From positions 1,841-9,351 of the forward strand of contig JAPLJE010000796.1 of assembly GCA_026388755.1 (NCBI GenBank): a stretch of 7,511 nt of DNA. Direction: 5' to 3'. Below, in pieces: positions 1 through 6,616 of this stretch. Positions within the stretch are counted from its first letter, which is position 1; every line of letters starts with the position of its first letter. The notes below the pieces were generated by a model, which did not search any database, was not told where the DNA came from, and saw only the letters and a list, made by a program, of their open reading frames with translations. This DNA is from Deltaproteobacteria bacterium. Its GTDB lineage: Bacteria > Desulfobacterota > Desulfobacteria > Desulfobacterales > Desulfatirhabdiaceae. Made by a program: the position numbers and the translations under genes.

Positions 1-1
1 G

Positions 2-1753
2 CTGGACCGCGTGAATTTTCAGATCGAGCGCGGAGAACGTGTCTGCCTTCTGGGCAGAAATGGCGCCGGCAAGTCGACCTTGATGCGGCTGATCCAGGGC
101 GATTTTTTTCCGGATGATGGCGAAATTGTCCGTCAGCAGGGTGTGCGGATTGCCATGCTCCCCCAGGAAGTGCCGCATGGCCTGTCCGGTGAAACGATTG
201 ATGTTGTCGCAGGCAGATTGGAGAAGCCTAGTCCGTCATTGCCCGTTTTGCAAGATGCTGCCTCGCGACTGCAGGTGGAAAAAACTCTTTCACGCATGAA
301 TATGGACCCTCGCGCCCGGTTTGAAACGCTCTCAGCCGGGCTCAAACGCCGTGTGATGCTCGCAAGAGGCCTGGCATGCGATCCGGATATTTTGCTCCTG
401 GACGAACCCACCAACCATCTCGATATCGACGCCATCGGCTGGATGGAAGATTTTCTGCTGCGCTACGGCGGAACCCTTGTGTTTGTCACCCATGACCGGA
501 TGTTTCTCCAAAAGCTGGCCAACCGAATCCTTGAACTGGATCGGGGCTATCTTGCGAACTGGTCCTGCGACTATCAAACGTTTCAGGAGCGAAAGCAGGC
601 AGCCCTCGATGTGGAAACAGGGCAAAGGGCCGAGTTCGATAAGAAGCTGGCCAGGGAAGAGGCATGGATCCGACAGGGCGTCAAGGCCAGACGAACCCGC
701 AATGAGGGCCGTGTGCGCATGTTGGAAAAGACGCGGGAGGATCGTCGCAGCCGGCGCGAGCGCGTGGGATCGGCCCGGTTGCGGGCCCAGGAGGCCGGGC
801 GTTCCGGAAAGCTTGTGGTTGAGGCCGAGGATGCCTGCTGCGGTTACGACCCCGAGGCGCCGGTGATTCGTAATTTCTCGACGGTCATCCAGCGCGGTGA
901 CAAGGTGGGGATCATGGGTCCGAACGGTTCCGGCAAGACCACGCTCCTTCGTCTGCTGTTGGGGGAACTTTCACCGCAGACTGGAGTAGTCCGGCATGGC
1001 GTCCGGCTTGAAACCGCCTATTTCGACCAGCTCAGGGCTCAGCTTGATGAAAATAAATCCGTGGCCGATAATGTCGGCGAAGGCAATGACACGGTTCAGT
1101 TCAATGGCAGGTCCCGGCATATCATCGGTTATCTGCAGGATTTTCTTTTTTCTCCGGAACGCAGCCGTTCCCCGGTTCGGATTCTCTCCGGCGGGGAACG
1201 CAATCGCCTGCTGCTGGCCAAACTTTTCACCAAACCGTCCAACGTGCTGATCATGGATGAGCCGACCAACGATTTGGATACCGAAACCCTGGAACTTCTG
1301 GAGGAGCTGCTCTTTGACTATCCGGGAACCCTGCTTCTGGTCAGTCATGACCGGGTCTTTCTGAACAATGTCGTGACCAGTACGCTCGTTCTTGAAGGCC
1401 AGGGCCGGGTCGGTGAGTATGTGGGGGGCTATGATGACTGGCTGCGACAACGAAGGCTTCCCGAGCCGCCGAGCAAGGCGGAAAAGGTTAAGTCCGGGAG
1501 ACCCAAGCCTGCGCGCGAACGCCGCCAGATGCTGAACTTCAAGCAGCAGCGGCAACTGGAAGCCCTGCCGCAGCAAATCGAGGCGTTCGAAGCCGAGCAG
1601 AAAAACCTGTATCAGGCCATGTCCGACCCTTTGTTTTACCAGCAGGCCGGAGATGAAATCGCCAGAGCCAAGGCCAGGCTGGAGGCCCTTGAGCAGGAAA
1701 TCGAAACCGCCAGCCTGCGGTGGGAGGAGCTGGAGTCTCTGAATGGAAATTAA
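2..1753 (+). CDS. uup: ABC-F family ATPase Uup, 5'-partial
   Basis: Cytosolic ABC-F protein: two ATP-binding cassettes in one chain and no membrane domain. The family acts on ribosomes or nucleic acids; Uup in E. coli is linked to ribosome function and to limiting precise excision of transposons. Domain 1 shows Walker A GRNGAGKS (bases 53-76), signature LSAG (329-340; canonical LSGG), Walker B/D-loop DEPTNHLD (from 401) and the H-loop His at 491. The linker carries the Uup-typical stretch RQGVKARRTRNEGR. Domain 2 shows GPNGSGKT (917-940), LSGGERNR (from 1184), DEPTNDLD (from 1256) and SHDR. A charged tail followed by a coiled coil (about 1538-1750) matches the Uup C-terminal DNA-binding region. 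The reading frame is open to the left edge (LDR before the GTG at 11), and the residues there match the interior of Uup, so about 20 N-terminal residues lie outside the window. The family is near 630 residues; about 600 are expected here. The 3' end overlaps the next gene by 11 bases, which suggests co-transcription. Confidence 0.95.
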   Translation: MDRVNFQIERGERVCLLGRNGAGKSTLMRLIQGDFFPDDGEIVRQQGVRIAMLPQEVPHGLSGETIDVVAGRLEKPSPSLPVLQDAASRLQVEKTLSRMNMDPRARFETLSAGLKRRVMLARGLACDPDILLLDEPTNHLDIDAIGWMEDFLLRYGGTLVFVTHDRMFLQKLANRILELDRGYLANWSCDYQTFQERKQAALDVETGQRAEFDKKLAREEAWIRQGVKARRTRNEGRVRMLEKTREDRRSRRERVGSARLRAQEAGRSGKLVVEAEDACCGYDPEAPVIRNFSTVIQRGDKVGIMGPNGSGKTTLLRLLLGELSPQTGVVRHGVRLETAYFDQLRAQLDENKSVADNVGEGNDTVQFNGRSRHIIGYLQDFLFSPERSRSPVRILSGGERNRLLLAKLFTKPSNVLIMDEPTNDLDTETLELLEELLFDYPGTLLLVSHDRVFLNNVVTSTLVLEGQGRVGEYVGGYDDWLRQRRLPEPPSKAEKVKSGRPKPARERRQMLNFKQQRQLEALPQQIEAFEAEQKNLYQAMSDPLFYQQAGDEIARAKARLEALEQEIETASLRWEELESLNGN

Positions 1754-2558
1754 CGGCCGCGTTGCGCTGGTTCTTGGCGCCATAAAAGGAATTGGAAAGG
1801 GTATCGGGCTGGAGTTCTTGCGCCAAGGCGCCAGGGTTGTCTTTAACTATTTTGACTGGGAAAAAAGCTTGGCTGCGCTGAAAGACGATGTGGCGCCGTT
1901 TGGCTCAGATGCGCTGGTCGTTCGAACGGATCTGCTGGATGTTCAAAGCATTCAAGCGCTTGTTCAGAAGGTGATGGACCGGTTCGGTCGGCTCGATATC
2001 CTGATCAACAATATCGAACGGGGTGGCTGGCCGGTGGTGCATGGTCCTTATACCCAGGAGCAATGGGATCTGGAGATGGCCACAACCCTTCGGGCCAAAA
2101 TGTGGGTGTTTAACGCGGCTCTACCGTATTTGAAATCAAGCCAAAACAGCGTTGTGATCAATTTGTCGTCGATAGCCGGGATAGTGGGCAGATCTGGTCC
2201 TGCCGCCTATGTGTTTAACGAAGGATATGCGGCAGCCAGTAGAGGTGTATCGCTTCTGACAGAGACCTGGGCCCGAATCGGGGCGCCGCAAGTCCGGGTG
2301 AATGAAATCATGCTGGGAATGGTCGAAACCCGGCATGGCGATAAAACGAGGGGATGGGGGCTGCTGACGGCTCAGCAGAAGCAGGCGATTGTCGAGCATA
2401 CGCTGGTTGGACGCATGGGTGAGATTGAAGATGTTGTTAAGGCGGTTCTTTTTGTGGTTCGGGACGCGCCCTTTATGACCGGCGGCATCCTGCGGCTGGA
2501 CGGCGGATATGTTCTGGGGGGTGAGGCCGTGGCACCCATGCCGGAAGGGGTATTGTAA
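1743..2558 (+). CDS. Atypical short-chain dehydrogenase/reductase (SDR) family protein
   Basis: 271 residues, the usual length of a classical SDR (Rossmann-fold NAD(P)-dependent oxidoreductase). Fold signals: a Gly-rich turn G12-A-I-K-G16-I-G18 after the first beta strand, D63 after strand 3, LDILINN (84-90), INLSS (139-143), RVNEI (185-189) and a C-terminal TGG..RLDGG. Several functional positions are unusual. The Thr of TGxxxGIG is Leu (L11), NNAG is NNIE (89-92), and the helix-4 Asn position appears to be Thr. Counting 13 residues from S143 gives Y156, but the expected Lys four residues later is E160; the alternative Y162 also has no Lys at +4. Normal dehydrogenase chemistry is therefore doubtful, and the substrate cannot be named. 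The ATG at 1743 has a Shine-Dalgarno GGAG at 1732-1735 inside uup, with a 7-base spacer, so translation is probably coupled to uup. The stop lies 2 bases from the stop of the opposing gene. Confidence 0.88.
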   Translation: MEINGRVALVLGAIKGIGKGIGLEFLRQGARVVFNYFDWEKSLAALKDDVAPFGSDALVVRTDLLDVQSIQALVQKVMDRFGRLDILINNIERGGWPVVHGPYTQEQWDLEMATTLRAKMWVFNAALPYLKSSQNSVVINLSSIAGIVGRSGPAAYVFNEGYAAASRGVSLLTETWARIGAPQVRVNEIMLGMVETRHGDKTRGWGLLTAQQKQAIVEHTLVGRMGEIEDVVKAVLFVVRDAPFMTGGILRLDGGYVLGGEAVAPMPEGVL

Positions 2559-2560
2559 AC

Positions 2561-3307
2561 TCAACTTTTTCTGGGTCGCAGCAGGGGGGATGATTTTCTC
2601 CAGACAAAGAACTCGATCCAGGCCAGACCGATTTTCAGCAGTTCCACATCATCGGTCCTGGCTTTATCCAGGAGCGCAGATGCGATCCTGTAGCGCTTCA
2701 AAAAACTGCTTTTGAAAACAAATTCCTGAAACGCATCCATGTTGTAGGCCGCCATAAACGCCATTTTCCCCCGTTTTCCGTCTGGCCCCTCGCCACCCCA
2801 CGGATCGCTCCGGAACATGCGCATCAGTTCGGACCACCTTTGGGTCATTCTGTTATAGTCTTCAGCGCCCTGGTCCTTGATCCATGCGGATGGCGTCCAT
2901 TGTTTTCGGCCTTTTGACCCCTGACAGAACCCGGGCGGCTTGAAATAATGTATTTTTCGATTTCTGCGGGTTTTGGCTTCATAGACGAGTCCCTGTTCAA
3001 TCGGAAACATGCGGCAGGCTTCGGGACGATGCAAATACACGGAACAGCCCGAAGGCGACAAGAACGGGCAGGGCTTTTCCGGAAGTTCCGACATGGACAG
3101 CAGTACTTCCGGAAAAAAGCAGCCGTCACGCAGCACCACATCCACGTGTCTTTCCAGAAACGCGTCCGAGGATAATTCCAGGTGGTGTTTCAACCGGATG
3201 ACATCGTAAGGATACAGGAACAGGTTGAGATTGTGACAGCAAAGGTTAAAGCAGGAAACCCCGGGGTTTAAGCGTGCCACCCAGATACCCGGCAAGGCCT
3301 GCAGCAC
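2561..3307 (-). CDS. YkgJ-family cysteine-cluster (predicted Zn/Fe-binding) protein
   Basis: Soluble protein of up to 248 residues. Cysteines are placed as in the YkgJ/UPF0153 family (PF03692): C19, C23-C24 followed by [12 protein letters not shown], then CPFL (C80), [16 protein letters not shown] (C88, C98) and a further C128. The family is thought to chelate zinc or iron through this cluster; its biochemical role is unknown. The first motif is CxxxCC rather than the more usual CxxCxxCC. The C-terminal half (about 135-248) is helical, charged and has no motif I recognise. The start is uncertain: the GTG at 3307 has no convincing ribosome-binding site, and GTG at 3280 is an alternative. Both leave the motif intact and both overlap the upstream gene's 3' end (62 or 35 bases), so the two are probably translated from one mRNA with coupling. 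The 3' end faces the SDR gene with a 2-base gap. Confidence 0.85.
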   Translation of the reverse strand: MLQALPGIWVARLNPGVSCFNLCCHNLNLFLYPYDVIRLKHHLELSSDAFLERHVDVVLRDGCFFPEVLLSMSELPEKPCPFLSPSGCSVYLHRPEACRMFPIEQGLVYEAKTRRNRKIHYFKPPGFCQGSKGRKQWTPSAWIKDQGAEDYNRMTQRWSELMRMFRSDPWGGEGPDGKRGKMAFMAAYNMDAFQEFVFKSSFLKRYRIASALLDKARTDDVELLKIGLAWIEFFVWRKSSPLLRPRKS

Positions 3308-3947
3308 CCAGTATGATCAGGTGGAGAAACAGATAAGTTATTCGGGACGGGGAAGACGTCAGGGCGACCATCGGGTCCATCCATCGCCAAACAACCAGTA
3401 AAAGCCCCAGCAAGAAGATCGTAGTACCGCAGATCATTTTGGTTAAAATCAAATTGGTCAGTTTGCCGCCGAGCCGGTTTTTCCAGTCAACATAGCCTGA
3501 AAATAAGACCTTGGGCATGACCAGAACCACGATGATCATGTTGTAAAATGAAGCGGCTTCAAGTCCTGTCGCCTGAAACAACATGGAAAGCACCAGAAAG
3601 AGGATGGCTACCGGCAAGACGCCGTTAGGGGTATGGACGATTATGGGATGGGCATGATATTTGACCATTAACCCGGTTACGACAGCGTAATATTTCTGAA
3701 ATGCGGTCTGCGCCGCTTTGGGAGCATCTTTTTCCAGCAGATCAAAACTTGCAGTATTGGTTGGTTTAAAAATTGGCTGTTGTTCCGTTGTTTCAGAAGG
3801 AGTTTCTGGACCGAACTCAACCTGCTGAGGGGCTTCTTCAACGAGTTCAACGAATTTGCTGCGATCTGCTCCGCAAACAGGGCATTTTTCCGGTGGCTCA
3901 TCTCCCGTGTGAACATAACCGCAAACCGAACATTTCCATTTTTTCAT
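3246..3947 (-). CDS. Rubredoxin-like domain fused to DUF2231-like membrane domain
   Basis: 233 residues. Residues 1-30 form a small rubredoxin-like knuckle, C6-x2-C9-x12-C22-PV-C25, with the short spacing seen in rubrerythrin C-terminal domains, expected to hold a Fe(Cys)4 or Zn(Cys)4 site. Residues 35-85 are an acidic, Pro/Gln-rich linker. Residues 95-225 are a four-helix membrane region: [20 protein letters not shown] (98-117), 133-153, 163-187 and 203-223. The HPIIVH...P start, with histidines H98, H100, H105 and H209, resembles DUF2231 membrane proteins, where such histidines could bind haem; that binding is inference. The metal domain would sit on the cytoplasmic side if the N-terminus is inside. 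The ATG at 3947 has a strong Shine-Dalgarno (AGGAGAGG, minus strand, bases 3960-3953). It is the first gene of a minus-strand pair with the YkgJ protein. A role in electron transfer to or from a membrane haem is plausible but unproven. Confidence 0.85.
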   Translation of the reverse strand: MKKWKCSVCGYVHTGDEPPEKCPVCGADRSKFVELVEEAPQQVEFGPETPSETTEQQPIFKPTNTASFDLLEKDAPKAAQTAFQKYYAVVTGLMVKYHAHPIIVHTPNGVLPVAILFLVLSMLFQATGLEAASFYNMIIVVLVMPKVLFSGYVDWKNRLGGKLTNLILTKMICGTTIFLLGLLLVVWRWMDPMVALTSSPSRITYLFLHLIILGAAGLAGYLGGTLKPRGFLL

Positions 3948-4015
3948 AATATCCTCTCCTCAGTTGTCGAATAACCATCCGCGTATCGCAGCATATCAAG
4001 CCGTCTTCTTTATTG

Positions 4016-4141
4016 TGATGGTAAAGTAAAAAGTTCAAGATCAAGGCGAGCATATCCTGAGGAATGAGGCGTATGACTGGTACGCCGCAATGAAAAAAGA
4101 TGAAGCTCAACGCAGATATTGGAATTTTTACAAAGCCATCA
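4016..4141. repeat. MITE-like element with imperfect terminal inverted repeats
   Basis: About 126 bases bounded by TGATGG (4016-4021) and CCATCA (4136-4141). The left end 4016-4042 and the reverse complement of the right end 4115-4141 agree at 20 of 27 positions by eye, including the runs AAAAA and TTTTT and the outer TGATGG. The interior contains a perfect 6-bp hairpin, GGCGTA (4068-4073) with TACGCC (4081-4086) around a 7-base loop, and a small palindrome TCCTGAGGA (4055-4063). There is no transposase frame. The sequence resembles short intergenic repeats I recall from Desulfobacterota genomes; that comparison is from memory. No clear target-site duplication is visible. It could instead be a single structured regulatory region. 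Confidence 0.55.
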
Positions 4142-4226
4142 ATACTGATTGATTCATGAAAAGTCAATTATGCTTTCATAAATCACCGGCTGAAAGGCAG
4201 CGAATGAATTAGGGAGATATTCTGGC

Positions 4227-4255
4227 TTGAATGCCGTCAAGAGCTGAGATATAAA
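4227..4255 (+). promoter_or_regulatory. Predicted sigma-70 type promoter of azlC
   Basis: TTGAAT (4227-4232) and TATAAA (4250-4255) are separated by exactly 17 bases. Transcription would start near 4262, only about 4 bases before the azlC ATG at 4266, giving a near-leaderless message. In keeping with this there is no Shine-Dalgarno before the ATG. It lies just downstream of the inverted-repeat element. Prediction only. Confidence 0.5.
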
Positions 4256-4265
4256 GATAAACATC

Positions 4266-4979
4266 ATGAACCCTTTACCTTCCATATCGAACGATGGTTT
4301 AAAGAAAGCCATTCATCTGGGCCTATGGGCGGCATGGCCGATATGTATCGGTTATGTCCCGATCGGGCTGGCGTTGGGCCTTCTGTCTCAGAAAGCCGGA
4401 TTGAGTCCTCTTGAAATTGGCCTGATGTCCGTTTTCGTTTTTGCGGGAAGCGCGCAATTTATCGCCATTTCCATGATTTCTGCCGGTTCTGCGCCTCTGG
4501 CTATCGTCATGACCACATTCGTGGTGAATTTAAGGCATCTGCTGATGAGTTCATCTCTTTCCCTTTATTGTCGAAATACCGGCAAGACCACGCTGGCTTT
4601 TTTTGCCTACGGGATTACCGATGAAAGCTTTGCGGTCAACCAGCCTCGGTTCAAGGAAGGAAACTGGACAATTTCACAGGCCCTGACCGTCAATCAGGCT
4701 TCCAATCTGGTATGGATTCTGAGCACGATTGCCGGTGGATACGGGGGCCGATTTATTCCACCGCATGCATTCGGAGTCGATTATGCCCTGATTGCCATGT
4801 TTATCTGCCTGCTGATATTTCAGATCAAAGGACTGATCTATGTAATAACCGCCGTCATTGCCGGGTGCGCTGCCGTTGCGCTTTCGCTGGTCATCCCCGG
4901 CAATCTGTATGTGGTGATTGCTTCGGTTCTGGCAGCCACAATCGGGCTCTGGGTTCGCACCCGGGTAAGAAAAAGCTGA
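4266..4979 (+). CDS. azlC: AzlC family branched-chain amino acid exporter, large subunit
   Basis: 237-residue integral membrane protein of the AzlC/YgaZ (LIV-E) family. With the small subunit AzlD it exports branched-chain amino acids (valine in E. coli YgaZH; 4-azaleucine resistance in Bacillus). Family motifs seen: GYVPIGLALG (29-38), FAGSAQF (59-65), NLRHLLMS (88-95) and a TDESFAV segment near 117-123, with hydrophobic segments at about 20-40, 50-75, 78-90, 140-158, 168-188, 190-208 and 212-230. The length is normal. The start is well fixed: an in-frame TGA at 4245-4247 precedes it and ATG 4266 is the only start codon before the conserved region. No Shine-Dalgarno is visible, and the best promoter lies almost against the ATG. 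azlD follows after 81 bases with its own ribosome-binding site. The actual substrate in this organism is inferred from the family. Confidence 0.93.
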   Translation: MNPLPSISNDGLKKAIHLGLWAAWPICIGYVPIGLALGLLSQKAGLSPLEIGLMSVFVFAGSAQFIAISMISAGSAPLAIVMTTFVVNLRHLLMSSSLSLYCRNTGKTTLAFFAYGITDESFAVNQPRFKEGNWTISQALTVNQASNLVWILSTIAGGYGGRFIPPHAFGVDYALIAMFICLLIFQIKGLIYVITAVIAGCAAVALSLVIPGNLYVVIASVLAATIGLWVRTRVRKS

Positions 4980-5060
4980 AAGCTCAAAGAAAAACGCACA
5001 TTGTTAGCATTGATATGTATACGGGCTGGCAGATCATGAAAATATAATGCAGGAAGAAAA

Positions 5061-5387
5061 ATGACTTCAGGAGAATTCGGTCTTATCATTCTGGGCATGG
5101 GGCTGGTGACGTACATTCCCCGCTGGTTCCCGCTGTTTTTTCTCAGTAGGCGCAGCCTGCCCCAATGGCTTGTTAAATGGCTAGACCTGATTCCAGCGGC
5201 AATTCTGGGAGCGCTGCTGCTGCCGGAGTTGATCACCACCGGCCAGCCCCGGCATATTGACTGGCTGCGGCCGGAGTGTATCGCCGCCATTCCAACCTTT
5301 ATCATTGCCATCCTTTTCCGCTCTCTGGGCTGGACGGTGCTTGCTGGGATGGTTACATACGGGCTGGTTGAAAAGTGGCTGGTGTGA
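5061..5387 (+). CDS. azlD: AzlD family branched-chain amino acid exporter, small subunit
   Basis: 108 residues, typical of AzlD/YgaH. It is the small membrane partner of AzlC. The family pattern is clear: YIPRWFPLFF (18-27) ending the first membrane segment, IPAAILGALLLPEL (44-57) as the second, and hydrophobic C-terminal helices at about 72-104. The ATG is preceded by AGGAAG (5051-5056) at a good distance, which supports this start. It lies 81 bases after azlC on the same strand with no convincing terminator between, so the two are probably one operon. Downstream (5388-5517) there is no clear intrinsic terminator, so read-through into the His-rich gene is possible. Confidence 0.93.
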   Translation: MTSGEFGLIILGMGLVTYIPRWFPLFFLSRRSLPQWLVKWLDLIPAAILGALLLPELITTGQPRHIDWLRPECIAAIPTFIIAILFRSLGWTVLAGMVTYGLVEKWLV

Positions 5388-5476
5388 AAGGAGCCAGAAT
5401 CCAGCAGCTCGGGCTTCCCGACACAATGGAGTCGCTCGATATTTTTTGGAAAGAATTTTGATTCGCATCACCTGGA

Positions 5477-5492
5477 GCGGCTAGGCTGCCGC
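5477..5492 (+). other. Small hairpin upstream of the His-rich gene
   Basis: GCGGC (5477-5481) and GCCGC (5488-5492) form a perfect 5-bp stem around a 6-base loop, 25 bases before the ATG of the His-rich gene. No T-run follows, so it is not a Rho-independent terminator. It may be chance, a leader hairpin, or an operator half-site pair. The rest of 5388-5517 shows only one further weak hairpin (5409-5421). Confidence 0.25.
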
Positions 5493-5517
5493 ATAAAACA
5501 GAATAGAAGGAGGAGCT

Positions 5518-5811
5518 ATGTCCCATCATCACGACCACGACCACGATCATTGTCACGATCACGACCATCATCACCATCATGAGGTTCAATCCGAGATGTC
5601 TTTCGAAGAAAAGATGGTCAAGCTCCTGGATCACTGGATTCGGCACAATGATGATCATGCTGGAACTTACCGGGAATGGGCTGAAAAAGCCATGGAGAAC
5701 CGCCTGGATGCGGTAGCTGACTTGCTGAATGAGGCCGCTCGGTTGACGATTGCCATTAACTTGCGATTTGAAGCGGCCTTGGCCGCATTAACACCGGAAA
5801 AACCGTCGTAA
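5518..5811 (+). CDS. Small His-rich, predicted metal-binding protein
   Basis: 97 residues. Positions 3-21 contain 13 histidines interspersed with Asp and one Cys (C12), a typical soft tail for Ni, Co, Zn or Cu. Residues 26-92 form a soluble, amphipathic, all-helical domain: EEKMVKLLDHWIRHNDDHAG, then EWAEKAMENRLDAVADLL, then a final helix LTIAINLRFEAALAAL. It contains more potential ligands, H39, H43 and H47, in the pattern H-x3-H-x3-H. There is no signal peptide or membrane segment. I recall similar His-tailed small helical proteins near metal transporters but cannot name a function. The start is firm: AAGGAGGAG (5507-5515) precedes the ATG. It follows azlCD by 130 bases on the same strand, and its stop lies 4 bases from the opposing methyltransferase gene's stop. 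The nearby cobalamin gene makes cobalt or nickel handling thinkable, which is inference. Confidence 0.85.
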   Translation: MSHHHDHDHDHCHDHDHHHHHEVQSEMSFEEKMVKLLDHWIRHNDDHAGTYREWAEKAMENRLDAVADLLNEAARLTIAINLRFEAALAALTPEKPS

Positions 5812-5815
5812 CTGG

Positions 5816-6607
5816 TCAGCCGACCATCTCCCAGGTGAAAATCGATTCCTGGGTAAACAGACTGCACGTGCGGGCCACACGAACCGATTCGGCGTTAAGG
5901 ATATTCATCAGAATCATGCTCAGCCCGGATGCGGCCAGCATTGGCAAATAGGTTTGTTCTGCCAGGTGTTTTTTGAAGGAATCCCTTGCGCCGGCCGTAA
6001 GATTGGACAGGCCGGCGATGGTTCGGACGGGAAAGCCCAGAAGTTCCGGAAGGGTTTTGATCACGGTCAGCACCTCTCTGGCCTGAAACAACCCATCCTG
6101 CCAGGAAAGCGGGGCCACAACCGGATCGAAAATCAGGCGGTCCGGTTCGATGCCGGCTTCCAGGCACTTCTGATACAGCGAAATCGCGACATTCAGGCGT
6201 TCAGCGCTGTCCGGCGGGATATGGCCATTCGGATACAACAGATAACAGACAAGATCGGCCTGATGTGCTACCGCAAGCGGCAGGATATGTTCAAGCCTGG
6301 AAGGCTCCAGAGAAAGTCCATTGAGGGTTGCGGGGGTTTTGCAGGCAAGAAGCCCGGCTTTCAAGGCTTTGGGGTTTGAGGTGTCAAGGATCAGGGGAAG
6401 ATGGGTGACTTCCTGAACCGCCTCAACCATAAAGGCCATCCGGGATTCCGGATCCCGGTAAAGGGGGCCGGAGTTGATATCGATCCCGTCGGCCCCGGCC
6501 ATCTCGCACCGTTTCGCCATCGCCTGCAACGGTAAAGGATCATTTTCGGCCACGGCGATTTCAATGGCTTTTTGGGTAATCCTCAGATTGTCTGCAATTA
6601 AGCGCAT
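5816..6607 (-). CDS. Pterin-binding (AcsE/MtrH/DHPS-fold) methyltransferase
   Basis: 263 residues forming one TIM-barrel pterin-binding domain (PF00809), close in length to AcsE, the methyltetrahydrofolate:corrinoid/iron-sulfur protein methyltransferase of the Wood-Ljungdahl pathway (about 262). Aligned from memory to AcsE, the pterin-site residues are kept: D43 in DINSGP, D75 in LDTSNP, N96, D161 in FDPVVAP and N202 in GLSN. The AcsE N-terminal GERIN motif is replaced by ADNLRIT. A methyl transfer between a tetrahydropterin and a corrinoid protein is the likely reaction. Dihydropteroate synthase is less likely, because the DHPS sulfa-site motifs are not evident and the neighbour is a cobalamin gene. 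The corrinoid partner protein is not in the window. The gene lies 9 bases after the cobO stop and should share its mRNA; the ribosome-binding site (CGGGA) is weak, so coupling is likely. Confidence 0.85.
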   Translation of the reverse strand: MRLIADNLRITQKAIEIAVAENDPLPLQAMAKRCEMAGADGIDINSGPLYRDPESRMAFMVEAVQEVTHLPLILDTSNPKALKAGLLACKTPATLNGLSLEPSRLEHILPLAVAHQADLVCYLLYPNGHIPPDSAERLNVAISLYQKCLEAGIEPDRLIFDPVVAPLSWQDGLFQAREVLTVIKTLPELLGFPVRTIAGLSNLTAGARDSFKKHLAEQTYLPMLAASGLSMILMNILNAESVRVARTCSLFTQESIFTWEMVG

Positions 6608-6616
6608 AATCCCGAT

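Larger units (their letters stand above)
3948..4265. other. Divergent intergenic region
   Basis: 318 bases between two divergently transcribed genes. It holds the Shine-Dalgarno of the minus-strand rubredoxin-like gene (3953-3960), an inverted-repeat element (4016-4141) and the promoter of azlC (4227-4255). On the minus strand a TTGATA lies upstream of the rubredoxin-like gene, but I find no good -10 box at a proper distance. I see no convincing coding sequence: the open frames that cross it run through the repeat and antisense to a clear gene. Confidence 0.7.

Noticed and set aside
11..13. GTG as the uup start codon
   Set aside because: It is an internal Val: the frame is open to the left edge and the residues around it match the interior of Uup just before Walker A.
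971..1783. Long minus-strand open frame (270 codons) inside uup
   Set aside because: It lies antisense to a gene with complete ABC motifs, and its translation shows no recognisable domain.
3898..4167. Minus-strand 89-codon open frame
   Set aside because: It crosses the inverted-repeat element and overlaps the start of the well-supported rubredoxin-like gene in another frame, with no ribosome-binding site of note.
4223..4236. Sigma-54 type promoter (TGGC...TGC)
   Set aside because: The distance between the GG and GC elements is too short, and the sequence is better explained as part of a sigma-70 type promoter.
5409..5421. Hairpin TCGGG-CTT-CCCGA as a terminator after azlD
   Set aside because: The stem is only 5 bp and no T-run follows directly; the nearest T-run is about 20 bases away.
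5954..6379. Plus-strand 141-codon open frame
   Set aside because: It is antisense to the methyltransferase gene, which keeps all pterin-site residues.
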